Below are positions 1 to 6,986 of a stretch of DNA of 16,973 nt, in pieces (positions within the stretch are counted from its first letter, which is position 1; each line of letters opens with the position of its first letter). Source of the DNA: Marinobacterium sp. xm-d-530 (GTDB lineage Bacteria; Pseudomonadota; Gammaproteobacteria; Pseudomonadales; Balneatricaceae); NCBI GenBank assembly GCA_949499045.1, contig CATEEE010000053.1:1-16973 (forward strand), in the 5' to 3' direction. A program made the translations under genes and the position numbers. The notes under the pieces were generated by a model that was not told where the DNA came from, did no database searches, and saw only the letters and a program-made list of their open reading frames with translations.

Positions 1-1010
1 CCCCCTAAACCAAACCCGAGGCTAGAGTGCAGAGCCTGTGCCCTACCCTCACTTCCAGCCGGAAAGAGCTGCTGCACAATACGAATACCACTGGCATGAA
101 GAACCGCAAAACTGGCCGCATGAAGCAGTTGTGAGAGTATGATAATTAACAGGGAATCAGATAACGTTGCCATCATTAACCAGCGAAGCACTGCCAACAT
201 CAAACTCGCAATAAAGACACTTACCAGCGAAAAGCGTTGCCACAATTTGTGCAACACCGCGAACATCGCTATCTCGGCTAGAACACCTAATGACCATAAT
301 AAACCTATGGATAAGCCGCTGTACCCCTCTTGTTGAAGCAGAAGCGTGTAAAAACCGTTGTACGGACCATGAGCCAGTTGTGCAAAAAAGATTAGCGCAA
401 AGAACTGTATCACCTCTGGGCGTCTCATCAGGTTTGCAAAAGAGACACCTTTGGCTGAATTGATCGGTGCCGCTGCAGGCTTGGGAACTATCCAAGTCGC
501 AAAGTAGATGGCGATCAATACCACCAACAACCCAATTGGGACCCACTCGATCTGATCGTCAATGAACAACTCACCACCTATTAGGGTAGCGGCAATGAAT
601 CCAACGGACCCCCACAACCGAATTTTCCCATAGCGATCTCGCTTCTCACCTAGATGACTTAAGGTCACTACCTCAAATTGCGGCAAAATAGCATTCCAGA
701 AAAATGAGAAGCAGAGCATCGCAAGTAGAAGCGGCCAAAACCCCTCAATGAAAAGCACAGGAATAAAGGCCAACACGGCCAACAGCGCACCCAGCTTTAC
801 AACACGCATGCGTTCCATATGACGATCAGCCACATAGCCCCAAATACTGGGGGCATAGAGCCTAGAGAGGTGAAATGCCCCCAATAAGAGTCCAATCTCC
901 TCAGCGTTGAAACCTTCGTGGCTAAGGTATGGAGCCCAGAAAGGCATCACCACTCCCAATAGAGAGAAGAAGGTGTAATAGAAGAGTGAAAGTCTTAACT
1001 CTAGGCGCAT
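1..1010 (-). CDS. MFS permease, HcaT-like (MFS_1_like family), C-terminus missing
   Basis: Inner-membrane secondary transporter of the major facilitator superfamily, in the branch that includes E. coli HcaT (3-phenylpropionate permease); the real substrate is unknown. The frame is open from the ATG at 1010 to the window edge, giving 336 codons without a stop, so the C-terminus lies outside. The N-terminus reads MRLELRLSLFYYTFF, then PFWAPYLSHEGF and a short loop WGYVADRH, the usual MFS loop after helix 2. Later stretches are RYGKIRLWGSVGF, typical of the HcaT group (E. coli has YGKVRLWGSVAF), and GYSGLSIGLLWSLGVLAE, which also matches HcaT closely. Many hydrophobic segments of about 20 residues alternate with short charged loops. 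The start is 2 bases behind the stop of the LysE-type exporter, so the two are cotranscribed and probably coupled. The fold is certain, the substrate is not. Confidence 0.9.
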   Translation of the reverse strand, partial: MRLELRLSLFYYTFFSLLGVVMPFWAPYLSHEGFNAEEIGLLLGAFHLSRLYAPSIWGYVADRHMERMRVVKLGALLAVLAFIPVLFIEGFWPLLLAMLCFSFFWNAILPQFEVVTLSHLGEKRDRYGKIRLWGSVGFIAATLIGGELFIDDQIEWVPIGLLVVLIAIYFATWIVPKPAAAPINSAKGVSFANLMRRPEVIQFFALIFFAQLAHGPYNGFYTLLLQQEGYSGLSIGLLWSLGVLAEIAMFAVLHKLWQRFSLVSVFIASLMLAVLRWLMMATLSDSLLIIILSQLLHAASFAVLHASGIRIVQQLFPAGSEGRAQALHSSLGFGLG

Positions 1011-1012
1011 CG

Positions 1013-1642
1013 TTAATTGCGCTCACCGAGTATGAGGCGTAAACCAAATAGCAGATAAACGGAGCCACTCAATCCGTCTAAAGCCCTGACTACGCCTCTA
1101 TTGAAAAGGAGATGACGGGCTCGATGGACGCCTAACACCAAACCACCCTGCCAGACCATGGCAATGCAAAAATGGATCAATGCCATCATCAAAGACTGAA
1201 GCAGTGGTGAATAGCCAGACACCAAAAACTGCGGTAACAGCGCCATATAGAATAGTAAGGTTTTAGGGTTTAACAGATTATTGAGGAAGCCTTGATAGAA
1301 GGCCGATCGCATAGCACTTGGCTCAGCAACTGATTCCAAAACCAGTGCTCGCCCCTTCCAAAAATCTTTAAACGCATGCAACGACAGATAGATCAAATAG
1401 CCTGCACCGATTATCTGCATGAACATGAAAAGCGTTTCTGAACTGGCCAAGATGGCAGAGACACCTAATGCACTCAAGGCACCGTGTACAAAGAGTCCTA
1501 AACAGATTCCCAGACTGGCTAAAAAACCTTGGCGTTGACTGCTAATAGAGCGTCTTAATACCATCATCGTATCGACACCAGGCGTGAGTGTTAACAGGGT
1601 AATGGCTACAAGAAACGGGATCCATGGAAAGAGTTCAAGCAT
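1013..1642 (-). CDS. LysE/RhtB family amino-acid exporter
   Basis: Inner-membrane exporter of the LysE/RhtB family, whose members expel amino acids such as homoserine, threonine, lysine or leucine, or related small molecules. From the ATG at 1642 the protein has 209 residues, the normal family size. It begins MLELFPWIPFLVAITLLTLTPG; the TPGVDTMMVLRRS stretch at about residues 20-32 is the family signature in helix 1. A loop (QRQGFLASLGICLGLFVHG) leads into helix 2, and FLNNLLNPKTLLFYMALLPQF, with the conserved NPK, sits in the middle. About six membrane segments are visible. The frame also opens with a TTG at 1666, but that codon lies inside a terminator stem, and the ATG fits the family alignment better. 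Neither start has a clear Shine-Dalgarno sequence. Followed after 2 bases by the MFS gene. Substrate unknown; neighbouring polyamine genes make an amine or amino-acid link possible but unproven. Confidence 0.9.
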   Translation of the reverse strand: MLELFPWIPFLVAITLLTLTPGVDTMMVLRRSISSQRQGFLASLGICLGLFVHGALSALGVSAILASSETLFMFMQIIGAGYLIYLSLHAFKDFWKGRALVLESVAEPSAMRSAFYQGFLNNLLNPKTLLFYMALLPQFLVSGYSPLLQSLMMALIHFCIAMVWQGGLVLGVHRARHLLFNRGVVRALDGLSGSVYLLFGLRLILGERN

Positions 1643-1643
1643 T

Positions 1644-1690
1644 AAAAAAGCCCAGTGCAATAACAAGAATTTGTTATAACATCTGGGCTT
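1644..1690 (-). terminator. Intrinsic terminator behind the polyamine genes, overlapping the exporter start region
   Basis: Read on the minus strand, the arm AAGCCCAG (1690-1683) pairs with CTGGGCTT (1655-1648). An inner helix ATAACAA / TTGTTAT (1677-1671 with 1666-1660) closes on the loop ATTC. The outer arm runs straight into a T-run ending at 1644. The structure starts 18 bases after the stop of the carboxynorspermidine synthase gene. On the plus strand no T-run follows, so it acts in one direction. The ATG of the exporter begins two bases past the T-run. Confidence 0.72.
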
Positions 1691-1708
1691 AGCGGGAGCT
1701 AGTCGATA

Positions 1709-2950
1709 TTAAGAGAAATCGAGTGGACGCTCACCGTTCTCATCACGAATCCAAGTTGGTAGACCCATGTGATTGAGGTGGTTTAGGAATGGACGTGGAT
1801 CCAACTCCTCTACGTTAACCATCGTTTTACAATCCCATTCACCGGTCGCAATCAACAGTGCTGCAGCAACAGGTGGAACACCCGCAGTGTAAGAGATACC
1901 TTGGCTACCGACCTCGTTGTAGGCATCTTTATGGTCTGCAACGTTGTAGATAAACACTTCACGCTCTTGACCATCTTTAGTCCCTTTCACCTGATCACCA
2001 ATACAGGTTTTACCCGTGTAGTTAGGTGCCAAAGAGGCTGGATCAGGGAGACAGGCTTTAACCACTTTAAGTGGCACGACACTCTGTCCTTCTGCGGTTT
2101 CAATAGGCTGTTCAGAGAGCAGACCTAAGCTTTTAAGAACGGTGAAAACTGTGATGTAACGCTCACCAAAGCCCATCCAGAAACGAACGTTAGGACAGCC
2201 TAAGTTCGCTGATAGTGAGTGGATCTCATCATGACCAGTCATGTAGCTTGTGCGCTCACCGACTACAGGTAGATCGTCGGTACGACTGATCTCAAACATC
2301 TGGTTGGTTTGCCACTGATTGTTCTGCCAAGAGTAGACACGTCCGGTGAATTCACGGAAGTTGATCTCAGGATCGAAGTTAGTCGCGAACCAGTGACCAT
2401 GGTCGCCGGCATTGATGTCAATGATGTCGACCGACTCGAGCGTATCAAAGTACTCATTTTTAGCCAGTGCCGCGTAAGCGTTCACGACACCTGGATCAAA
2501 ACCACAACCCAAAATGACCGTAGTCCCCGTCTCTTTACAACGCTCACGACGTTTCCACTCATAGTTACCGTACCAAGGTGGATTTTCACAAATTTTAAGT
2601 GGGTCTTCATGAATGGCGGTATCTAGATAAGCGACACCGGTTTCAATACAGGCTTCGAGTACAGACATATTGACGAAGGCTGAGCCGACATTCAGCACAA
2701 TTTCAGAGTCAGTCGCTTTGATCAATGCAATCGTCGCAGCCGTATCCATCGCATCCAGTGCATGAGCCGTTAACTTGCCATCCACTTTCATTGCACCCTT
2801 CTCATGGATGCTGTCGATGATCGCGTCACACTTCGATTTGGTTCTTGAAGCGATCGCTATATCACCGAAAATATCGTTGTGTTGGGCGCATTTATGCGCC
2901 ACCACCTGGGCAACACCACCGCCGCCAATAATTAGTACATTTTTTTTCAT
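1709..2950 (-). CDS. Carboxynorspermidine/carboxyspermidine synthase (saccharopine dehydrogenase-like)
   Basis: Cytosolic NADPH-dependent enzyme of the alternative polyamine route. It condenses aspartate semialdehyde with putrescine or 1,3-diaminopropane and reduces the imine to carboxyspermidine or carboxynorspermidine. The 413-residue protein starts MKKNVLIIGGGGVAQVVAH, a Rossmann dinucleotide-binding fold (GGGGVA, residues 9-14), followed by ASRTKSKCD at the end of strand 2. ILGCGFDPGVVNAYA in the middle is typical of this saccharopine-dehydrogenase-like group. Length and motifs match Vibrio and Campylobacter enzymes rather than true fungal saccharopine dehydrogenase. The ATG at 2950 has GGAG 11 bases upstream; an in-frame GTG four codons earlier (2962) is less likely. 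It follows nspC by 34 bases, an operon partner that supports the function. An intrinsic terminator follows. Which diamine is used cannot be told from the sequence. Confidence 0.9.
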   Translation of the reverse strand: MKKNVLIIGGGGVAQVVAHKCAQHNDIFGDIAIASRTKSKCDAIIDSIHEKGAMKVDGKLTAHALDAMDTAATIALIKATDSEIVLNVGSAFVNMSVLEACIETGVAYLDTAIHEDPLKICENPPWYGNYEWKRRERCKETGTTVILGCGFDPGVVNAYAALAKNEYFDTLESVDIIDINAGDHGHWFATNFDPEINFREFTGRVYSWQNNQWQTNQMFEISRTDDLPVVGERTSYMTGHDEIHSLSANLGCPNVRFWMGFGERYITVFTVLKSLGLLSEQPIETAEGQSVVPLKVVKACLPDPASLAPNYTGKTCIGDQVKGTKDGQEREVFIYNVADHKDAYNEVGSQGISYTAGVPPVAAALLIATGEWDCKTMVNVEELDPRPFLNHLNHMGLPTWIRDENGERPLDFS

Positions 2951-2984
2951 AAGATCGCGCACTCCGATGCGTTACTTAACACTA

Positions 2985-4085
2985 TTAAGAGAGGTTATCG
3001 ACAAAGTCCTGATAACCGAATTCACGAATAAGCTTGATCGAACCATCAAGCTCTTTAATGGCTATGGAGGGCATTTTCACGCCGTTAAACCAGTTTTTCT
3101 TAACCATGGTGTAGCCGCCAGCATCCTCTATTGAGATACGATCCCCTGCTTTAAGCTCATGATCAAAATTAAACTCACCAAAAATGTCGCCCGCTAGACA
3201 GGACTTACCGCACAGTTGATAAGTATGTGCGCCGTCACAAGGCGACATGCGGGCGTCTTCTCGATAGATTAGAAGGTCGAGCATATGGGCTTCAATCGAG
3301 CTATCTACAATCGCCAAATGCTTACCGTTATAGAGTGTATCCAACACTGACACTTCGAGTGTTGTACTTTTAGTAATGGCCGCCTCTCCGGGTTCTAAAT
3401 AGACTTGAACACCATAGGTTTCTGCGAATGACTTCAATCGCTGGCAGAATTGATCAAGCGGGTAGTCATCACCGGTGAAGTGAATACCACCGCCTAGACT
3501 GATCCATTTCATTTTAGCGATTAGGTGACCAAAGCGCGCCTCTATGTCACTGAGCATGGTACTGAAACGCTCAAAATCGCCATTTTCACAGTTGTTGTGG
3601 AACATGAAACCTGAGATTTTATCGACAACCTTCTCGATACGCTCAGGATCCCACTCACCCAGGCGACTAAATGGACGCGCTGGATCGGCAATGATGAACT
3701 CAGACGTTGATATACCCGGATTCACACGCAAGCCGCGCGTTTTATCACGACTCTGCTCTTCAAAACGCTCAAACTGATTGATGGTGTTAAAGATGATCTT
3801 GTCACAGTTCAACAGAACCTCTTCAATCTCATGATCGTCATACGCGACTGAGTAGGCGTGCGCTTCACCGGAAAACTTGTCATGCCCCAACTTAACTTCA
3901 TAGAGTGAAGATGAGGTTGTGCCGTCCATATACTGCGACATTTGATCAAACACCGACCAAGTCGCGAAGCATTTCAGTGCAAGCAGTGATTTAGCACCCG
4001 AATGCTCCCGTACGTAGGCGATCTTTTCCATGTTCTTTTGGAGTTTCGATCGGTCGATAAGGTAATAAGGCGTCTTTAACATCAT
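2985..4085 (-). CDS. nspC: Carboxynorspermidine/carboxyspermidine decarboxylase
   Basis: PLP-dependent decarboxylase of the alanine-racemase fold that turns carboxynorspermidine into norspermidine, or carboxyspermidine into spermidine, the last step of the route begun by the downstream gene. The protein has 366 residues, or 365 if the second of two adjacent ATGs is used (4085 or 4082). The PLP lysine is Lys38 in LLALKCF. SLGGGIHFTGDDYPL is the glycine-rich phosphate-binding loop, YLEPGEAA follows, and LCGKSCLAGDIFGEF carries the catalytic cysteine region near the C-terminus. These are the hallmarks of NspC rather than diaminopimelate decarboxylase. No good Shine-Dalgarno sequence is visible; the leader just before the start is AT-rich. 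The gene is separated from aroC by a 137-base stretch holding two inverted palindromes. No diaminobutyrate aminotransferase/decarboxylase gene is in the window, so spermidine from putrescine is as likely a product as norspermidine. Confidence 0.94.
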   Translation of the reverse strand: MMLKTPYYLIDRSKLQKNMEKIAYVREHSGAKSLLALKCFATWSVFDQMSQYMDGTTSSSLYEVKLGHDKFSGEAHAYSVAYDDHEIEEVLLNCDKIIFNTINQFERFEEQSRDKTRGLRVNPGISTSEFIIADPARPFSRLGEWDPERIEKVVDKISGFMFHNNCENGDFERFSTMLSDIEARFGHLIAKMKWISLGGGIHFTGDDYPLDQFCQRLKSFAETYGVQVYLEPGEAAITKSTTLEVSVLDTLYNGKHLAIVDSSIEAHMLDLLIYREDARMSPCDGAHTYQLCGKSCLAGDIFGEFNFDHELKAGDRISIEDAGGYTMVKKNWFNGVKMPSIAIKELDGSIKLIREFGYQDFVDNLS

Positions 4086-4110
4086 TAAATCTAATTAAAA
4101 TCTTAGGGCG

Positions 4111-4187
4111 GATGACAGGCTGAAAGCCTGTCACCGGTAAATACAACTAACTTCGGAGTCGCCGTGACTGGCTTGAGCCTGTCATCG
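4111..4187. repeat. Pair of inverted REP-like palindromes between nspC and aroC
   Basis: Copy 1 (4111-4135) contains GACAGGCT-GAA-AGCCTGTC, a perfect 8-base-pair hairpin. Copy 2 (4164-4187), read on the minus strand, is CGATGACAGGCTCAAGCCAGTCAC, the same palindrome with one stem mismatch and in opposite orientation. The outer arms (4111-4121 and 4176-4186) are perfect 11-base complements, so the whole element can also fold as one large stem. It resembles paired REP/BIME elements of gammaproteobacteria. Neither hairpin is followed by a long T-run, so a role as aroC terminator or mRNA-end stabiliser is possible but not shown. No further copy was noticed in this window. Confidence 0.6.
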
Positions 4188-4222
4188 ACTGAGGCAGAAA
4201 CTCCAAAAATTAACGATTAATC

Positions 4223-5320
4223 TTAAAGCTGACCTAGCACTGGCGTATCAACTGATACATCAGCATTCTGGCCGCGATGGCGTAGAAGATGATCTGCCAA
4301 AGTCAGTGCCATCATCGCTTCTGCAATGGGTGTGGCACGAATACCTACACAAGGATCATGACGACCTTTGGTCACCACCTCCACTTCATTACCAAACTTA
4401 TCAATACTGCGGCCAGGCAGGCGCATGCTTGATGTTGGCTTAAGTGCGATGTGCGCAATGATATCTTGGCCACTAGAGATGCCACCTAAGATCCCACCCG
4501 CGTGATTCGAAAGAAAGCCTTCTTTAGTCATCTCGTCGCGATGCTCAGTCCCCTTTTGCGCAACCGAGGCAAACCCATCACCAATCTCCACACCTTTAAC
4601 AGCGTTAATGCTCATCAGTGAGTGAGCAAGGTCGGCATCCAGTCGATCAAAAATAGGCTCGCCAAGCCCTACAGGAACACCTGAGGCAACGACGGAGATC
4701 TTAGCGCCCACTGAGTTACCCTCTTTGCGTAACTCATCCATGTAGACTTCCATTTTTACTGCCGCATCAGCATCCGGTGAGAAGAAGGGGTTATTACCCA
4801 CTTCATTCCAATCAAACCGAGTGTGATCGATTGCAATTGGACCGAGCTGTGACAGGTAACCGCGGATTTCGATACCCTGCTTAGCAAGCACTTTTTTGGC
4901 AATGGCACCCGCTGCAACACGCATTGCGGTCTCACGAGCTGAAGATCGACCACCACCGCGGTAATCACGAATGCCGTACTTGTGGTGATAGGTGTAGTCA
5001 GCATGAGCAGGACGGAATTGATCTTTAATGTTGCCGTAATCTTTTGAACGTTGATCGGTATTCTCGATCAGCAAACCGATCGATGTACCGGTTGTCTTAC
5101 CCTCAAAAACCCCAGAAAGTATCTTTACTTGATCCGGTTCGCGGCGCTGTGTCGTGTGTCGTGACGTGCCCGGTTTACGACGATCAAGGTCCAGTTGAAG
5201 ATCCTCTTCACACAATTCAATCCCTGGAGGACAGCCATCAACAATGGCACCCAGCGCCGGGCCATGGCTCTCGCCGAAGGTAGTGATGGTGAAAAGTTTT
5301 CCGTATGTATTACCGGACAT
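4223..5320 (-). CDS. aroC: Chorismate synthase
   Basis: Cytosolic enzyme of the shikimate pathway that converts 5-enolpyruvylshikimate-3-phosphate to chorismate, the branch point for aromatic amino acids, folate and quinones; it needs reduced FMN. The 365 residues match the bacterial length (about 360). The N-terminus MSGNTYGKLFTITTFGESHG holds signature 1 (GESHG, 16-20). RRKPGTSRHTTQRRE carries the conserved arginines and histidine of the active site, GGGRSSARETAMRVAAGA is signature 2, and RHDPCVGIRATPIAEAM is signature 3 near the C-terminus. The ATG at 5320 has a purine-rich site (AGGATTAGGA) in the preceding dozen bases. It lies 36 bases after prmB with a small hairpin between them, the same prmB-aroC order as in E. 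coli and Pseudomonas. Chorismate is also the source of the p-aminobenzoate half of folate, whose pterin half starts with the nearby folE. Confidence 0.98.
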   Translation of the reverse strand: MSGNTYGKLFTITTFGESHGPALGAIVDGCPPGIELCEEDLQLDLDRRKPGTSRHTTQRREPDQVKILSGVFEGKTTGTSIGLLIENTDQRSKDYGNIKDQFRPAHADYTYHHKYGIRDYRGGGRSSARETAMRVAAGAIAKKVLAKQGIEIRGYLSQLGPIAIDHTRFDWNEVGNNPFFSPDADAAVKMEVYMDELRKEGNSVGAKISVVASGVPVGLGEPIFDRLDADLAHSLMSINAVKGVEIGDGFASVAQKGTEHRDEMTKEGFLSNHAGGILGGISSGQDIIAHIALKPTSSMRLPGRSIDKFGNEVEVVTKGRHDPCVGIRATPIAEAMMALTLADHLLRHRGQNADVSVDTPVLGQL

Positions 5321-5338
5321 TGTCCTAATCCTTTTATT

Positions 5339-5352
5339 TGAGCCAAGGCTCA
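5339..5352 (-). other. Short perfect hairpin in the prmB-aroC gap
   Basis: On the minus strand TGAGCC-TT-GGCTCA forms a six-base-pair stem 18 bases before the aroC start. It lies just upstream of the aroC ribosome-binding site and has no T-run, so it is not a typical terminator. It may tune aroC translation or mark an mRNA processing site. The symmetry is visible; the function is guessed. Confidence 0.35.
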
Positions 5353-5356
5353 GTCA

Positions 5357-6307
5357 TTAAATAAATTCTTGATGGGCACGAAGACTGGGCGCGTCGATCA
5401 CAAAGACCCCATTGCCGCCTTGATCAAGTTCGACCCATATCAATGGAAGCTCTGGGTAGGCCTGCATTAGATGCACCTCAGAGTTACCCACTTCCACAAC
5501 CAGCAAACCTTGCTCACTTAAGTGACGGCCCGCCTCTTTAAGAATTCGGCGAGTAATATCTAAACCATCATCACCAGAGCCTAGCGCCATTGCTGGCTCA
5601 TGCTGATATTCAGCGGGCATTGAAGCCACATCTGGCGCATCTACGTACGGCGGATTGGTGACGATTAGATCGTAGACCTCACCTTCTAAATGGTTAAATA
5701 GATCACTGTGAACAACACGCACACGATCTTCCATCTCATGTCGTACCACATTGATCTTAGCAACGGCTAATGCATCTTCAGATAGATCCGCAAGATCTAC
5801 TTCAGCTTGATCAAAAGCGTAAGCACAGGCGATACCGATACAACCACTGCCGGTGCAAAGATCCAGAACGCGCTCGACATCTACATCGCCCAGCCAGGGC
5901 TGAAACTGCTGTTCAATTAATTGTGCTATTGGTGAGCGCGGTACCAAGACACGCTCATCAACCGTGAACGGCAATCCCATAAACCAAGCCTCACCGGTAA
6001 TATACGGTAAGGGTTTACGTTGTTGGCAGCGCTGCTGTACAAAATCAATGATACGCGCTTTTTCAGATGGCAGAAGTTTTGCATCTAACAGTTCAACTGA
6101 ACTGTCCCAAGGAAGATCCACCGCATTAAACACTAATTGCAGCGCCTCATCCCAAGCTTCTACATGACCATGGCCAAAATAGACTTGATGACGGTTCATC
6201 TCACTGAGTGTCCAGCGAACATAATCGCGAAGTGTGAGAAGTTGTTCGATCACTGCTTGATCTGAGCTCATAGCTGACCTGATAATATCCGAATCAAAAG
6301 TAGCCAT
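5357..6307 (-). CDS. prmB: Ribosomal protein L3 N5-glutamine methyltransferase
   Basis: SAM-dependent methyltransferase that methylates a glutamine side chain of ribosomal protein L3 during 50S assembly. The protein has 316 residues from the ATG at 6307. An N-terminal helical part contains YFGHGHVEAWDEA (43-55), a PrmB feature separating it from PrmC. The SAM-binding loop is DLCTGSGCIG (149-158) and the catalytic motif NPPY is at 218-221, followed by EYQHEPAMALGSGDDGLD, again typical of PrmB. A second in-frame ATG at 6271 would give 304 residues, is preceded by an equally good AGG spaced for initiation, and matches the shorter N-termini of relatives as I remember them; both starts remain open. 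The gene is first of the prmB-aroC unit and diverges from smrB. With the 6307 start only 18 bases separate the two start codons. Confidence 0.95.
   Translation of the reverse strand: MATFDSDIIRSAMSSDQAVIEQLLTLRDYVRWTLSEMNRHQVYFGHGHVEAWDEALQLVFNAVDLPWDSSVELLDAKLLPSEKARIIDFVQQRCQQRKPLPYITGEAWFMGLPFTVDERVLVPRSPIAQLIEQQFQPWLGDVDVERVLDLCTGSGCIGIACAYAFDQAEVDLADLSEDALAVAKINVVRHEMEDRVRVVHSDLFNHLEGEVYDLIVTNPPYVDAPDVASMPAEYQHEPAMALGSGDDGLDITRRILKEAGRHLSEQGLLVVEVGNSEVHLMQAYPELPLIWVELDQGGNGVFVIDAPSLRAHQEFI
6257..6286 (+). promoter_or_regulatory. Probable smrB promoter inside the 5' end of prmB
   Basis: TTGATC (6257-6262) and GATAAT (6281-6286) are spaced by 18 bases on the plus strand. They match the sigma-70 -35 and -10 elements at four and five of six positions. 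Transcription would start near 6293, about 33 bases before the smrB ATG. The element lies within the first codons of the longer prmB frame; with the shorter prmB start at 6271 it would straddle that start. Sequence match only. Confidence 0.45.
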
Positions 6308-6325
6308 AGTTTACCTGTAATCAAC

Positions 6326-6901
6326 ATGTCTGATAAGAGTGATACGATCAGTGATTTCGCTTCTCTAAAGGAGCTTTTAAAGGATGTGACGCCGATTGAG
6401 CAGAATCGCGCCGATATTCAACGCCCTATTAACAAACCAGATGAGGGCTCGATTGAATATCGTCGACTGGCGGCTGCCGAAAAAGAGGAGCTCATCGTCG
6501 ATGGGCTAAACTCTACTCATCACGAGTTACTCAGTGCCGAAGAGAGCATTTTGTTTGCAGTACCGGGGGTTCAACTGAAGTTGATTAAGCGGATGCAATC
6601 AGGGCACTTAGGTTGGGATGCTGGTCTGGATCTGCACGGTTTTACCGTTGATCAAGCACGTAATGAGTTACATCTTTTTGTTAGGGATTGTCGCAAGCAG
6701 GGCCTGAAATCGATCCTGATCGTGCACGGTAAATCTTATACTGACCCTAACAAACCCGCTCTTCTTAAAACCTACGTCAGCGAGTGGCTACAGCAAACAG
6801 ACGGTGTGTTAGCGTTCTGCTCGGCTCAACCAAAAGATGGCGGTACCGGAGCACTCTACGTGCTTCTTAAATCTGATGAGCAACATAAATCCAACCGGTA
6901 A
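6326..6901 (+). CDS. smrB: Smr-domain endonuclease, SmrB-like (ribosome rescue)
   Basis: SmrB in E. coli is recruited to collided ribosomes and cuts the mRNA between them, feeding tmRNA rescue. This 191-residue protein has the same plan: an N-terminal linker with FASLKELLKDVTPIEQNRAD, then a C-terminal Smr domain. The catalytic motif DLHG is at 102-105, LIVHGKSYTD at 131-140 covers the second conserved loop, and DGGTGALYVLLK at 171-182 is the last strand. The second loop reads HGKS where many relatives have HGKG. The start is fixed by similarity of the N-terminal helix to pseudomonad relatives as remembered; the Shine-Dalgarno match is weak. It sits divergent from prmB as in E. coli, where smrB, prmB and aroC are neighbours. 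The next gene, folE, is 85 bases downstream and may be cotranscribed. Confidence 0.92.
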   Translation: MSDKSDTISDFASLKELLKDVTPIEQNRADIQRPINKPDEGSIEYRRLAAAEKEELIVDGLNSTHHELLSAEESILFAVPGVQLKLIKRMQSGHLGWDAGLDLHGFTVDQARNELHLFVRDCRKQGLKSILIVHGKSYTDPNKPALLKTYVSEWLQQTDGVLAFCSAQPKDGGTGALYVLLKSDEQHKSNR

Positions 6902-6928
6902 ACCTTTACCCAAGGGAGACATTGGCGT

Positions 6929-6970
6929 ATGTTTGCCCGCTTAGTTGTTAACAGGCATAAAAAGGCCTGA
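6929..6970 (+). CDS. Possible 13-residue leader peptide before folE
   Basis: An ATG at 6929 opens 13 codons (MFARLVVNRHKKA) and ends with TGA at 6970, 16 bases before folE. A purine-rich AAGGGAG lies about 10 bases upstream of this ATG. Its last codons overlap a weak stem (CAGGC with GCCTG) that ends just before the folE ribosome-binding site, so its translation could affect folE access. Such short frames also arise by chance, and there is no family support. Confidence 0.2.
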   Translation: MFARLVVNRHKKA

Positions 6971-6986
6971 GTAAGGAAATAGAGTC

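Noticed and set aside
157..546. A 129-codon open frame on the minus strand within the first kilobase.
   Set aside because: It overlaps the MFS gene in another frame. The MFS frame is open for 336 codons and gives clear HcaT-like motifs, while this frame gives a cysteine- and arginine-rich product without any motif.
2309..3134. Plus-strand open frames antisense to the polyamine genes.
   Set aside because: They are shadows of the well-supported synthase and nspC genes, have no ribosome-binding sites worth noting and show no family features.
2985..4085. Diaminopimelate decarboxylase for the nspC gene, and saccharopine dehydrogenase (lysine metabolism) for its partner.
   Set aside because: The LCGKSCLAGD region, the protein length and the pairing of the two genes fit the carboxynorspermidine route. 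Lysine-pathway genes are absent.
4086..4222. A polyamine riboswitch or attenuator in front of nspC.
   Set aside because: The only structure is the inverted palindrome pair, which looks like a REP-type repeat. There is no T-run or alternative antiterminator pairing that I could identify.
6928..6986. A terminator between smrB and folE formed by CAGGC and GCCTG.
   Set aside because: The stem is only five base pairs and no T-run follows, so read-through is expected.
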